44,292 nt of DNA, taken from NCBI RefSeq assembly GCF_902506575.1, contig NZ_LR732544.1:5513468-5557759 (forward strand), in the 5' to 3' direction. Shown one piece after another: positions 32,993 to 41,387 of this stretch (positions within the stretch are counted from its first letter, which is position 1; the number at the start of each line of letters is the position of its first letter). The translations under genes and the position numbers were made by a program. The stretch is from Streptomyces mexicanus. Lineage in GTDB: Bacteria > Actinomycetota > Actinomycetes > Streptomycetales > Streptomycetaceae. The notes below the pieces were generated by a model, which was not told the DNA's origin, did not search any database, and saw nothing but the letters and a program-made list of their open reading frames with translations.

Positions 32993-34015
32993 CTACTCCT
33001 GCTTCTTGCGCCGGGTGCCGAAGACGATCTCGTCCCAGCTCGGGACCGCGGCCCGGCGGCCGGGGCGGACGCCGTCGGCCTCGGCCTGGCGGTCGGTGGC
33101 CCCGATGAGGCGGTCGCGGTGCCCGCCGACGGAACGGGGCATGAGGACGTCCGCGTAGGCCGACCCGGCCGAGGCCGCGGGGGCCGGCGGCTCCTCCACC
33201 GCCGCTTCCTCCTCGGGCTCCTCCGGGGACTCCGTGCGCTCGGGCACCACCAGGTCACCGCGGAAGCTCGGCACCGCCTCCAGCAGGCTGGTCAGCGAGT
33301 CGCGCTCACCGGCGCCGTCCTCGGACGGCTCGGACACCGGCGAGGGCAGCGACGGACGCTCCCGGTCCCGATCGAAGGTGCGTTCGCGCGGCAGCCGGGC
33401 GATGCGCGGCACGAACGGGAACGTCGGCTCGGGCACCCCGAGGTCGTCGGACTCGCCGATCAGGGCGCGCGCCTCGTCGTCCACCGCCTGCACCAGGCGG
33501 CGCGGCGGGTCGTAGGTCCAGCTCGCCGAGTGCGGTTCGCCCGCGACCCGGTAGACCAGCAGCACCTCCCAGGTGCCGTCGTCGCGGCGCCAGGAGTCCC
33601 ACTGGACGGTGTCCCGCTCGGCGCCGCGCAGCATCAGCCGTTCCTGGACGGCCTCGCCGAGCAGCGGACCGGAGTTCTCACCGGGGCGGCGGACGGGGGT
33701 CTTGCGGGCGCGCTCGGCCATGAAGGCGCGTTCGGCGAGCACGGGGCCCTCGAAGCGGCGTACGCGATCCACGGGGATGCCGGCCATCTGGGCGACTTCT
33801 TCCGCGGTCGCGCCTGCTCGTATCCGCGCCTGGATGTCGCGCGGGCGCAGATGGCTCTCGACCTCGATCTCGATCTGGCCGAGGCGGGGACGGTCGCCGC
33901 GCACGGCGGCGCGCAGGCGTTCGTCGATCGGAAGCGTGTACTCCGTCGAGTCCGCAGCCTTCAGCACCAGCCGTGTGCCGTCATTGGAGACGGCCACGAC
34001 ACGCAGTTCGGGCAT
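32993..34015 (-). CDS. sepH: Cell division protein SepH (DUF3071)
   Basis: A 340-residue protein of the SepH family, which binds FtsZ and helps it assemble during sporulation septation in Streptomyces (established for the S. venezuelae protein). The N-terminal DUF3071 domain (1-190) starts MPELRVVAVSNDGTRLVL and holds a helix-turn-helix (HLRPRDIQARIRAGATAEEV, then AGIPVDRVRRFEG, residues 55-90). A long acidic, disordered middle follows (about 195-310). The conserved C-terminal tail is PSWDEIVFGTRRKKQE. GGGAGG precedes the ATG at 34015. The family and its place next to the sulfurtransferase agree with S. coelicolor SCO5855. Confidence 0.93.
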   Translation of the reverse strand: MPELRVVAVSNDGTRLVLKAADSTEYTLPIDERLRAAVRGDRPRLGQIEIEVESHLRPRDIQARIRAGATAEEVAQMAGIPVDRVRRFEGPVLAERAFMAERARKTPVRRPGENSGPLLGEAVQERLMLRGAERDTVQWDSWRRDDGTWEVLLVYRVAGEPHSASWTYDPPRRLVQAVDDEARALIGESDDLGVPEPTFPFVPRIARLPRERTFDRDRERPSLPSPVSEPSEDGAGERDSLTSLLEAVPSFRGDLVVPERTESPEEPEEEAAVEEPPAPAASAGSAYADVLMPRSVGGHRDRLIGATDRQAEADGVRPGRRAAVPSWDEIVFGTRRKKQE

Positions 34016-34506
34016 GGGGACCTCCCGGGTGGTGCCTGCCGACGTCACGTGCGTCGCTGCTTCCGCTCTGTCGAGTGTGGCCTGCCCGGGTGCAGCCTGC
34101 CACAACCTTGCCGAGTTGCCCGGCGTGTCGGGCGCGGGCCCTGGATCGCCGTTATGGCACGGTTACCTGTTCACCACGCTCAGTGACCAACTCCGTCACC
34201 CTGTGCAACCAGCCCCCTCCCAGCGGTCCAGCATGGTCCCGTGCACCCTGGCGGGAGACCGGGCCCAGGGCTCGCAACAGTACTCCATTTGGACCACGTG
34301 CGTGGATTGGCGCGCCGCCCAACTTCTGGCAAGGGGTGGGACTTGGCCGTCCCTGACCCGTTTTCTCGATCATGAACGTGGCGTACTTCACGTAATCGCC
34401 AGAAACGGAACTAACGGTTTCGTCCGTACGTCCCCTTCTCGTGCAGTCGGACGGTCACGTCCTGAAGATCATGGTCATGTACGAGAAAGGCAGGCAAGGT
34501 CCGGGA
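34016..34506. other. Divergent intergenic region upstream of sepH
   Basis: A 491-bp gap between divergent sepH and the two-TM protein gene. It is locally less GC-rich (34140-34500) and holds the promoters of both genes; I could not place either with confidence. GAAAC...GTTTC half-sites near 34403-34422 form a short imperfect palindrome. No coding frame with Streptomyces-like codon use was found. Confidence 0.5.
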
Positions 34507-35484
34507 ATGCGAGGAAGACCCGACACCGGTGACGCACCGAGCACGGTGCCGGACACGGGACAGCCGGACGCGGGACGGCCGGGCGCAGGACAGGAGGTGC
34601 GCAAGCGGCGCATCGACCTGAACGTGCCCCAGGTCGCCGGCAGTGCCCTGGCGGCGGTGGTGGCCGCGAAGCTGGCCTCGTACTTCGGTGTGTACGGCAC
34701 GATCCTCGGGGCCGGCGTCGTCAGTGTGATCGCCACCTGCGGCGGCCCGGTCTTCCAGCACTTCTTCCGGCGTACCGGGGAGCAGTTGCGCACCGTGACG
34801 GCCTCGCGGCCCGCCGTCGCTCCCACCCCCACGGCCACCATGAGGCGCACCGCGGCCACGACCCAGGCGCCCACCCAGGCCCCCACGCTCGTCCAGGCCC
34901 CCGACGGCGGGACCCGGCCGGCACCGGGTGAGTACACGGAGCCCACCGTGTACCGCACGCGCAGGCGCGCCTGGAAGCGGCCGGTCGTCGCGGCGGCCCT
35001 GGTCTTCGGGGTCACCATGGGCGGCATCACCGTCTACGAACTGGTCTCGGGCGACAGCTTCAGCGGCGGCCACGGCACCACCGTCGGCAACGTCGTGACC
35101 GGCCACCACACGTCCTCCACGCCCTCCGGGGACGACACCCCGCAGCCGTCGGACGGTTCCACGACCGGCCCCGGCGCGGGCGGGACGGCCACACCGGGCG
35201 GGGGCACGGACTCGGGTCGGAGCCCGGACGCCGGCCGCGACGGCGGTGCGACGGCCACTCCCACGCCCACCCCCGACCCCAGCGGCGACGGATCCCCGAG
35301 CGGCGACGGCGGGACACCGGGGACGGACGGCAGCGGTGCCACGGACGGCACCGCGGGCACGGACGGCACCGGAACCGGCCCGACGACGCCGGCGCCCGTC
35401 CCGCCCGCTACGACCCCAGCACCCTCCGCAAGTAGTCGTTCTGGAAGCGGCGCTCAGGGTCCAGCCGGTCCCGCAGCGCGGTGA
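34507..35484 (+). CDS. Two-TM membrane protein with low-complexity C-terminal tail
   Basis: A 325-residue protein. A helical hydrophobic segment (LNVPQVAGSALAAVVAAKLA, then VYGTILGAGVVSVIATCGGP) is followed by a cytoplasmic basic/Thr-rich part and a transmembrane helix RPVVAAALVFGVTMGGITVY. From there a long Gly/Thr/Pro/Ser/Asp-rich tail runs to the end. The function is unknown. The ATG at 34507 is preferred to the GTG at 34441 since AAGG precedes it at a good distance. The last 26 codons lie on the antisense strand of the aldonolactone oxidase gene (77-bp convergent overlap), which suggests that an original stop was lost. Confidence 0.7.
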   Translation: MRGRPDTGDAPSTVPDTGQPDAGRPGAGQEVRKRRIDLNVPQVAGSALAAVVAAKLASYFGVYGTILGAGVVSVIATCGGPVFQHFFRRTGEQLRTVTASRPAVAPTPTATMRRTAATTQAPTQAPTLVQAPDGGTRPAPGEYTEPTVYRTRRRAWKRPVVAAALVFGVTMGGITVYELVSGDSFSGGHGTTVGNVVTGHHTSSTPSGDDTPQPSDGSTTGPGAGGTATPGGGTDSGRSPDAGRDGGATATPTPTPDPSGDGSPSGDGGTPGTDGSGATDGTAGTDGTGTGPTTPAPVPPATTPAPSASSRSGSGAQGPAGPAAR

Positions 35485-36727
35485 ACTCGCCGAAGCGCGG
35501 ATAGATCCCGGAGAAGTACGCCGCGTCCCGCGTGTGGATCTTGCCCCAGTGCGGGCGGCCCTCGTGCGCGGTGAAGACGCGCTCGGCGGCGGTGAAGTAC
35601 CGCTGGTAGGGGGTGCCGCGGAACATGTGGACCGCGACGTAGGCGCTGTCGCGGCCGGAGGCGGTGGACAGGGTGATGTCGTCGGCGGGCGCGGTGCGCA
35701 CCTCCACCGGGAAGCTCACCCGCACCCCGGAACGGTCGACCATCGCCTTCAGCTCGCGCAGGACCTCGGGCAGCGCCGCGCGCGGGACGGCGTACTCCAT
35801 CTCCACGAACCGCACCCGGCGCGGGGAGGTGAAGACCTTGTACGGGATGTCGGTGTAGGTCCGGGCGGACAGCGCCCGGCTGGAGATCCGGGCGATCGCC
35901 GGAACGGTGGCGGGCACCGCGCGGCCGACCCAGTTGGCCACCTGGAACACGCCGTTGGACAGGAACTCGTCCTCGAACCAGCCGGCCCACCGGCCCACCG
36001 GGTTCTCCGGGCCGGCGCTGCGGTTGTTGCGCTTGGTGTTGGTGTTGCCGGTGTGCGGGAACCAGTAGAACTCGAAGTGCTCGTTCTCCGCCCACAGCTC
36101 GTCGAACTCCGCGAGCACCTTCTCCAGCGGCATCGGCTCCTCACGGGCGGTGAGCAGGAACACCGGCTCCACGGCGAAGGTGACCGCCGTGACGACGCCC
36201 AGCGCGCCGAGGCCGATGCGGGCCGCCGCGAAGACGTCCGGGTTCTCCTTCTCGGAACAGGTCAGGACCGAGCCGTCCGCCGTGACCAGTTCCAGGCCCT
36301 TGATCTGGGCGGCGATCGAGGCGGAGTCGCGGCCGGTGCCGTGGGTGCCGGTGCTGATCGCCCCGGACACCGTCTGCTCCATGATGTCGCCCATGTTCGT
36401 CAGGGACAGACCCTCGCGCGCCAAGGCCATGTTGAGCCTCTTGAGCGGGGTCCCGGCCTCAACGGTGACCGTCATGTTCGCGCGGTCGATGCCGCGGATC
36501 CCGGTCAACAGATGAGGGCGGATCACCATGCCGTCCGTGGCGGCTATGGACGTGAAGGAGTGGCCCGTGCCGACGGCCTTCACCCGCAGTCCGTCCTCGG
36601 CGGCGCGGCGTACCGCCGCCGCCAGTTCCTCCACCGAGGCCGGTGTCACCTCCCGCGCGGGACGCGCGGTGACGTTCCCGCCCCAGTTACGCCACGTGCC
36701 GCTGTTCCCGCTCGCTGTGCTGCCCAA
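35408..36727 (-). CDS. FAD-linked aldonolactone oxidase (D-arabinono-1,4-lactone oxidase family)
   Basis: A 439-residue flavoenzyme of the VAO family. The FAD-binding domain (about 20-190) shows VKAVGTGHSFTSIAATDG (GTGHSF, 53-58) and GAISTGTHGTG. The ALO C-terminal domain ends with HWGKIH (393-398), the family's catalytic/flavin motif. It oxidises sugar lactones at FAD, by family. The start is the TTG at 36727, because GGGGAGG precedes it and the protein then opens with GTWRNWGGNVTARP as usual. The start lies 41 bp inside the end of the MFS gene, so both are one transcript. Confidence 0.88.
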   Translation of the reverse strand: MGSTASGNSGTWRNWGGNVTARPAREVTPASVEELAAAVRRAAEDGLRVKAVGTGHSFTSIAATDGMVIRPHLLTGIRGIDRANMTVTVEAGTPLKRLNMALAREGLSLTNMGDIMEQTVSGAISTGTHGTGRDSASIAAQIKGLELVTADGSVLTCSEKENPDVFAAARIGLGALGVVTAVTFAVEPVFLLTAREEPMPLEKVLAEFDELWAENEHFEFYWFPHTGNTNTKRNNRSAGPENPVGRWAGWFEDEFLSNGVFQVANWVGRAVPATVPAIARISSRALSARTYTDIPYKVFTSPRRVRFVEMEYAVPRAALPEVLRELKAMVDRSGVRVSFPVEVRTAPADDITLSTASGRDSAYVAVHMFRGTPYQRYFTAAERVFTAHEGRPHWGKIHTRDAAYFSGIYPRFGEFTALRDRLDPERRFQNDYLRRVLGS

Positions 36728-37925
36728 CGGTGCCTCCCCGACCCGGAGCCGGCCTGCCGAGCCGGCGGTAACCGAGGAAACCGACCACGACCGCGACCGC
36801 CCCGGACACCGCCGGGACCCCATACCCGGCCCGCGCGCCGGCCGCGTCGATCACCGATCCGGCCACCGACGACCCCAGCGCCACCCCGACCGCGAGCCCG
36901 GTGCTCACCCAGGTCATGCCCTCGGTCAGGTGCGCGCGTGGTACGTGCTCCTCGACGAGGGCCATCGTCGTGATCATGGTGGGAGCGACGGACAGGCCCG
37001 CGACGAACAGCGCCACGGCCAGAAACGGCAGGGTTCCGACCAGTAGGAGGGGGATCATACTCACGGCCATCGCACAGATGCCCAGCAGCCAGCGGCGGGC
37101 GGGCGGCCCGGGGGGCCGCAGCAGCCCGAACAGCACGCCCGCGGTGCACGACCCCGCCGCGTACAGAGCGAGCACGACGCTCGCGGCGCCCTTGTGCCCC
37201 CGCTCGTCGGCGAAGGCCACCGTCACCACGTCGACCGCTCCGAAGATCGATCCGGTCGCCACGAAGGTGGCCACCAGCACCTGCAGCCCGCGCGCTCGCA
37301 GCGCCGAGCCGCCGCCGTGGTGCTCGCGCGGATGCGGCGCGGGCTCGGTGGCCCGCTGCGCGGTCAGCCAGAAGACGCCCACCGCCAGGAAGCACGCGGC
37401 CAGCAGCGGACCGGCCTCCGGGAACCAGGCCGTGGACAGCCCGATGGAGACGATCGGGCCGAAGATGAAGCAGACCTCGTCCACCACCGACTCGAACGAG
37501 TAGGCGGTGTGCAGCTGCGGGGTGCCCCGGTACAGCGCCGCCCAGCGGGCCCGGACCATCGCGCCCAGCGACGGCACCGAGCCGATCCCGGCCGCGCACA
37601 CGAACAGCACCCAGTCCGGCCAGTGGAAGTAGGCCGCCAGCAGCAGCCCCGCCGCCGCGGCCAGGGCGACCAGCGTGGCCGGCCGCAGCACCCGGCGCTG
37701 CCCGTACTGGTCGACCAGCCGGGATATCTGCGGGCCCAGCGCGGCCGCGGCCAGCGCGATGGTCGCCGACAGCGCGCCCGCCAGCCCGTAGCGCCCGGTG
37801 AGCTGGGAGATCATCGTGACCACGCCGATGCCCATCATCGACAGCGGCATCCGGCCGAGGAACCCCGCGGCGGAGAAGCCCTTGGAGCCGGGGGCGGCGA
37901 ACAGGGCGCGGTAGGGGCTGGGCAC
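36687..37925 (-). CDS. MFS transporter
   Basis: A 412-residue major facilitator protein with about twelve hydrophobic helices; SRLVDQYGQRRVLRP is the typical cytoplasmic loop 2-3 motif (G-x-x-x-D/R-x-G-x-R-x type). The central loop is basic and His-rich (EPAPHPREHHGGG). It looks like a drug or small-molecule exporter; the substrate is unknown. The start is the GTG at 37925, preceded by GGAGA. It overlaps the aldonolactone oxidase gene, which suggests a linked function or mere compactness. Confidence 0.86.
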   Translation of the reverse strand: MPSPYRALFAAPGSKGFSAAGFLGRMPLSMMGIGVVTMISQLTGRYGLAGALSATIALAAAALGPQISRLVDQYGQRRVLRPATLVALAAAAGLLLAAYFHWPDWVLFVCAAGIGSVPSLGAMVRARWAALYRGTPQLHTAYSFESVVDEVCFIFGPIVSIGLSTAWFPEAGPLLAACFLAVGVFWLTAQRATEPAPHPREHHGGGSALRARGLQVLVATFVATGSIFGAVDVVTVAFADERGHKGAASVVLALYAAGSCTAGVLFGLLRPPGPPARRWLLGICAMAVSMIPLLLVGTLPFLAVALFVAGLSVAPTMITTMALVEEHVPRAHLTEGMTWVSTGLAVGVALGSSVAGSVIDAAGARAGYGVPAVSGAVAVVVGFLGYRRLGRPAPGRGGTVGQHSEREQRHVA

Positions 37926-38051
37926 AGGGTCTCCGGGAGGGGCGGTAAGGCGCTAACAGGGCCGATACAGCTTACGACCGAGGTGACCCCGACGCACGTG
38001 CCCATGCGGGTCGGGATCTCGCCCGTCAGTGCCGGATGGCAGGATCGAGAC

Positions 38052-39179
38052 ATGCCAGACGCGCTCGATGTCACCCCGTACGACGCCCTGCTCCTGCTCT
38101 CCTTCGGCGGCCCGGAGGGGCCGGACGACGTGGTCCCGTTCCTGGAGAACGTGACGCGCGGGCGCGGCATCCCCAAGGAACGCCTCAAAGAGGTGGGGCA
38201 GCACTACTTCCTGTTCGGCGGGGTCAGCCCGATCAACGCCCAGAACCGCGCCCTGCTGGACGCCCTGCGCAAGGACTTCGCCGACCACGGCCTGGACCTG
38301 CCGGTCTACTGGGGCAACCGCAACTGGGCGCCGTACCTCACCGACACCCTGCGGGAGATGGTCCGCGACGGCCACCGCCGCATCCTGGTCCTGGCCACCA
38401 GCGCCTACGCCTCCTACTCGGGCTGCCGCCAGTACCGCGAGAACCTCGCCGACGCCCTCGCCACCCTCGAGGCCGAAGGGCTCGAGCTGCCGCGGATCGA
38501 CAAGCTGCGCCACTACTTCAACCACCCCGGCTTCGTCGAGCCCATGATCGACGGTGTGCTCGCCTCCCTCGCCGACCTGCCGGCCGACGTCCGCGACGGC
38601 GCCCACATCGCCTTCACCACCCACTCCATCCCGACCTCCGCCGCCGACACCTCCGGCCCCGTGGAGGAGCACGGCGACGGCGGCGCCTACGTCCGCCAGC
38701 ACCTGGACGTGGCGCGGCTGATCGCGGACGCCGTCCGCGAGCGCACGGGCGTGGACCACCCCTGGCAGCTCGTCTACCAGTCCCGCTCCGGCGCCCCGCA
38801 CATCCCCTGGCTGGAACCCGACATCTGCGACCACCTCGAGGAGCGGCACGCCGCCGGCGTCCCCGCGGTGGTCATGGCGCCCATCGGCTTCGTCTCCGAC
38901 CACATGGAGGTCCTCTACGACCTCGACACCGAGGCCAAGGCCAAGGCCGAGGAGCTGGGGCTGCCGGTGCGCCGCTCGGCCACCGTCGGCGACGACCCCC
39001 GCTTCGCCGCCGCCATCCGCGACCTGATCGTGGAGCGCGCCGCCGTCGAGCGCGGGCAGCAGGTCACCCCCTGCGCCCTGGGCGCCCTCGGCGCGAGCCA
39101 CCACGTCTGCCCGGCCGGCTGCTGCCCGGCCCGTGCCCCCCGTCCCGCCGCCGCGGGCGCCGACAGCCCCTACGCCTGA
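38052..39179 (+). CDS. hemH: Coproporphyrin/ferro-chelatase
   Basis: A 375-residue chelatase that inserts Fe2+ into a porphyrin in haem synthesis. In actinobacteria the enzyme of this family works on coproporphyrin III (CpfC; family knowledge). Seen here: LLLSFGGPEGPDDV at the N-terminus, FGGVSPIN, catalytic His191 in FTTHSIPTS, and FVSDHMEVLYDLD. The C-terminal cysteines C341, C353, C357 and C358 (CALGALGASHHVCPAGCC) form the [2Fe-2S] motif typical of actinobacterial members. AGGATCGAG precedes the ATG at 38052. The inositol-phosphatase-like gene follows 8 bp after its stop, so the two form an operon. Confidence 0.94.
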   Translation: MPDALDVTPYDALLLLSFGGPEGPDDVVPFLENVTRGRGIPKERLKEVGQHYFLFGGVSPINAQNRALLDALRKDFADHGLDLPVYWGNRNWAPYLTDTLREMVRDGHRRILVLATSAYASYSGCRQYRENLADALATLEAEGLELPRIDKLRHYFNHPGFVEPMIDGVLASLADLPADVRDGAHIAFTTHSIPTSAADTSGPVEEHGDGGAYVRQHLDVARLIADAVRERTGVDHPWQLVYQSRSGAPHIPWLEPDICDHLEERHAAGVPAVVMAPIGFVSDHMEVLYDLDTEAKAKAEELGLPVRRSATVGDDPRFAAAIRDLIVERAAVERGQQVTPCALGALGASHHVCPAGCCPARAPRPAAAGADSPYA

Positions 39180-39187
39180 GGAATCCC

Positions 39188-39994
39188 GTGACCGACGCTC
39201 TGCACACGGAACTGCTCCAGCTCGCCCTGCAGGCCGCCCGCCGGGCCGGCGACCTGCTCCGCGACGGCCGCCCCGCCGACCTCGCGGTGGCCGCCACCAA
39301 GTCCAGCCCGGTCGATGTCGTCACCGAGATGGACCTCGCCGCCGAGAAGGCGATCACCGACCTGATCGCCGACCGCCGCCCCGACGACGGCTTCCTCGGC
39401 GAGGAGGGCTCCTCCTTCGAGGGCACCAGCGGCATCCGCTGGGTGATCGACCCGCTCGACGGCACGGTGAACTACCTGTACGGCCTGCCCACCTGGGCCG
39501 TCTCCATCGCCGCCGAGCAGGACGGCCAGGCCGTCGTCGGCGTCGTCGCCGCCCCCATGCGCGGCGAGACCTTCCACGCGGTGCGCGGCCGCGGCGCCTG
39601 GGCCACCGGCGCCTGGGCCGGCGAGCGCAAGCTGAGCTGCCGCCCCACCGCGCCCCTGGACCAGGCCCTCGTCGCCACCGGCTTCAGCTACGTGGCCGAG
39701 GTCCGCACCGAGCAGGCCGAGGTGGCCCGCCGCCTGCTCCCGCTGGTGCGCGACATCCGGCGCGGCGGATCGGCCGCGATCGAGCTGTGCGACGTGGCCG
39801 CGGGCCGCCTCGACGGCTACTACGAGCGCGGCCTGAACCCCTGGGACTACACCGCGGGCGACCTCATCGCCCGCGAGGCGGGCGCCCTGACCGGCGGCCA
39901 CCCGGGCCGGCCGGTCTCCCCGGAGCTGACGCTCGCGGCCACCCCCGGCGTCTTCGAGCCCCTCCAGCGGCTCCTGGCGGACTTCGGGGCCTGA
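39188..39994 (+). CDS. Inositol monophosphatase family protein
   Basis: A 268-residue Mg-dependent phosphatase. Metal ligands are seen in GEEGS (E72/E73), the hallmark DPLDGTVNY (88-96) and NPWDYTAGDL (D220). Family members act on inositol monophosphates, histidinol phosphate or 3'-phosphoadenosine phosphate; which one applies here cannot be told. The GTG at 39188 has GAGGAA just before it. It is co-transcribed with the chelatase gene and followed by a strong terminator. Confidence 0.92.
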   Translation: MTDALHTELLQLALQAARRAGDLLRDGRPADLAVAATKSSPVDVVTEMDLAAEKAITDLIADRRPDDGFLGEEGSSFEGTSGIRWVIDPLDGTVNYLYGLPTWAVSIAAEQDGQAVVGVVAAPMRGETFHAVRGRGAWATGAWAGERKLSCRPTAPLDQALVATGFSYVAEVRTEQAEVARRLLPLVRDIRRGGSAAIELCDVAAGRLDGYYERGLNPWDYTAGDLIAREAGALTGGHPGRPVSPELTLAATPGVFEPLQRLLADFGA

Positions 39995-40031
39995 GGCGAC
40001 CGCCCGGGCCGCCGGGCCGGTCCCTGGACGT

Positions 40032-40067
40032 GCGAAACCCCGGCAGCTGGATCTGCCGGGGTTTCGC
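40032..40067. terminator. Perfect 15-bp hairpin between convergent genes
   Basis: GCGAAACCCCGGCAG (40032-40046) pairs perfectly with 40053-40067 across a 6-nt loop. On the + strand the right arm carries GGTTTCG. It closes both the phosphatase gene and the convergent 57-residue gene. Confidence 0.88.
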
Positions 40068-40090
40068 GTGCGCGCGGCCGCACAGGCTGG

Positions 40091-40264
40091 TCAGACGCCG
40101 GACGCGCCGACTTCCACACCGTGTTCGGCGGCGAGGCGGCGCAGGTCGTCGAGTTCGCCCAGCTCCACCTCCACGAGGAAGTCGTCGCCCTCGTCACGAG
40201 CCCGGGTCAGGTCGGACTCGGTCGCCTTTATGCGCTGCAGAAGTCCTGCGGTGAATGCGTCCAT
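40091..40264 (-). CDS. Conserved 57-residue protein of unknown function
   Basis: A 57-residue, charged, fully helical protein (TAGLLQRIKATESDLTRARD, then DDFLVEVELGELDDLRRLAA) with a coiled-coil look and an ATG at 40264 preceded by GAGGGGG. Small proteins of this type sit at the same place next to cutRS in other Streptomyces. No function is known to me. Confidence 0.75.
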   Translation of the reverse strand: MDAFTAGLLQRIKATESDLTRARDEGDDFLVEVELGELDDLRRLAAEHGVEVGASGV

Positions 40265-40404
40265 GCTGCGCCCCCTCGTCCTGGGTCGTGGGTCGGTGGC
40301 ACGGGGGTGTGCCGTTCGGAAGGGGCGATCACGTCTCCAGTAGGTGCCCAGCCGCTGCCCTGGCCGGGCGGCGACGGTGCCGGACACCCACGCCCACTCT
40401 GCGG

Positions 40405-40459
40405 GTGATCGCGGGGTACCGCATGGTCGTGCGGCACATGCAGAGCGTGATCGCGGGGT
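40405..40459. repeat. 13-bp direct repeat upstream of cutR
   Basis: GTGATCGCGGGGT occurs at 40405-40417 and 40447-40459, exactly 42 bp (four helical turns) apart, in the 463-bp gap before cutR. This is the spacing expected of a pair of regulator sites on one DNA face. Which regulator would bind is unknown. Confidence 0.5.
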
Positions 40460-40521
40460 GTAAAGCCGTCCTCCCCACACTCCCTCCCGCGGAAACCTCA
40501 ACCGCACGAGAAAATTCGGCA

Positions 40522-40574
40522 TTCCCCGCGTCCCCGCCCCGGCGGTCTCCCGTCCGGGGCGGGGACGCGGGGAA
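40522..40574. terminator. Perfect 21-bp inverted repeat upstream of cutR
   Basis: TTCCCCGCGTCCCCGCCCCGG (40522-40542) is an exact reverse complement of 40554-40574, with an 11-nt loop. It lies 154 bp before the cutR start and could be a leader hairpin for cutR, or a terminator of a transcript entering from the left. It has no U-tract, and no gene ends right before it. Confidence 0.55.
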
Positions 40575-40727
40575 CGTCCGGGGCCGCTCCCGCGGGCCGC
40601 CCGCCCCCCGCCTTACTGCCGACTTATGGCCGAAAAGGGCAGGATGGAAGACACACACCCATGCAGACCCCTGCCCGCGTGCGCCCTGAAGGCGCCGCGC
40701 CGGGCGGACACAGGAAGGACAAGCGAC

Positions 40728-41381
40728 GTGCGCGTACTCGTCGTCGAGGACGAGCAGCTGCTCGCCGATGCGGTGGCCACCGGACTGCGCCGGGAGGCCA
40801 TGGCCGTCGACGTCGTGTACGACGGTGCGGCCGCCCTGGAGCGCATCGGCGTCAACGACTACGACGTGGTCGTCCTCGACCGCGACCTCCCGCTGGTGCA
40901 CGGCGACGACGTCTGCCGCAAGATCGTCGAGCTGGGCATGCCGACCCGCGTGCTGATGCTCACGGCCTCGGGCGACGTCAGCGACCGGGTCGAGGGACTG
41001 GAGATCGGCGCCGACGACTATCTGCCCAAACCGTTCGCGTTCAGTGAGCTGACGGCCCGCGTGCGGGCCCTGGGCCGGCGCACCAGCGTGCCGCTGCCGC
41101 CCGTGCTGGAGCGTGCCGGGATCAAGCTCGACCCCAACCGCCGCGAGGTGTTCCGCGACGGCCGGGAGGTCCAGCTCGCGCCGAAGGAGTTCGCCGTGCT
41201 GGAGGTCCTGATGCGCAGCGAGGGCGCGGTGGTCTCCGCCGAGCAGCTGCTGGAGAAGGCCTGGGACGAGAACACGGACCCGTTCACGAACGTGGTGCGC
41301 GTCACCGTGATGACCCTGCGGCGCAAGCTGGGCGAGCCTCCGGTGATCGTCACCGTGCCGGGCTCCGGCTACCGGATCTGA
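40728..41381 (+). CDS. cutR: Response regulator CutR
   Basis: A 217-residue OmpR-family response regulator. The receiver domain has D8-E9, the phosphorylated Asp51 in VVLDRDLPL, Thr79 and Lys101 (LPKPF). The winged-helix domain follows, with LAPKEFAVLEVLMRSEGAVV and VVRVTVMTLRRKLGE. In Streptomyces, CutRS responds to extracellular protein-folding stress (published for this system). The GTG at 40728 is preceded by GGAAGG and gives the family's normal length. cutS starts 6 bp after its stop. Confidence 0.94.
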   Translation: MRVLVVEDEQLLADAVATGLRREAMAVDVVYDGAAALERIGVNDYDVVVLDRDLPLVHGDDVCRKIVELGMPTRVLMLTASGDVSDRVEGLEIGADDYLPKPFAFSELTARVRALGRRTSVPLPPVLERAGIKLDPNRREVFRDGREVQLAPKEFAVLEVLMRSEGAVVSAEQLLEKAWDENTDPFTNVVRVTVMTLRRKLGEPPVIVTVPGSGYRI

Positions 41382-41387
41382 TGCCCG

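Noticed and set aside
30352..33258. Long minus-strand open frame spanning several genes
   Set aside because: Arg/Pro/Gly-rich shadow frame covering the real VOC and sulfurtransferase genes and the tandem repeats. No domain seen.
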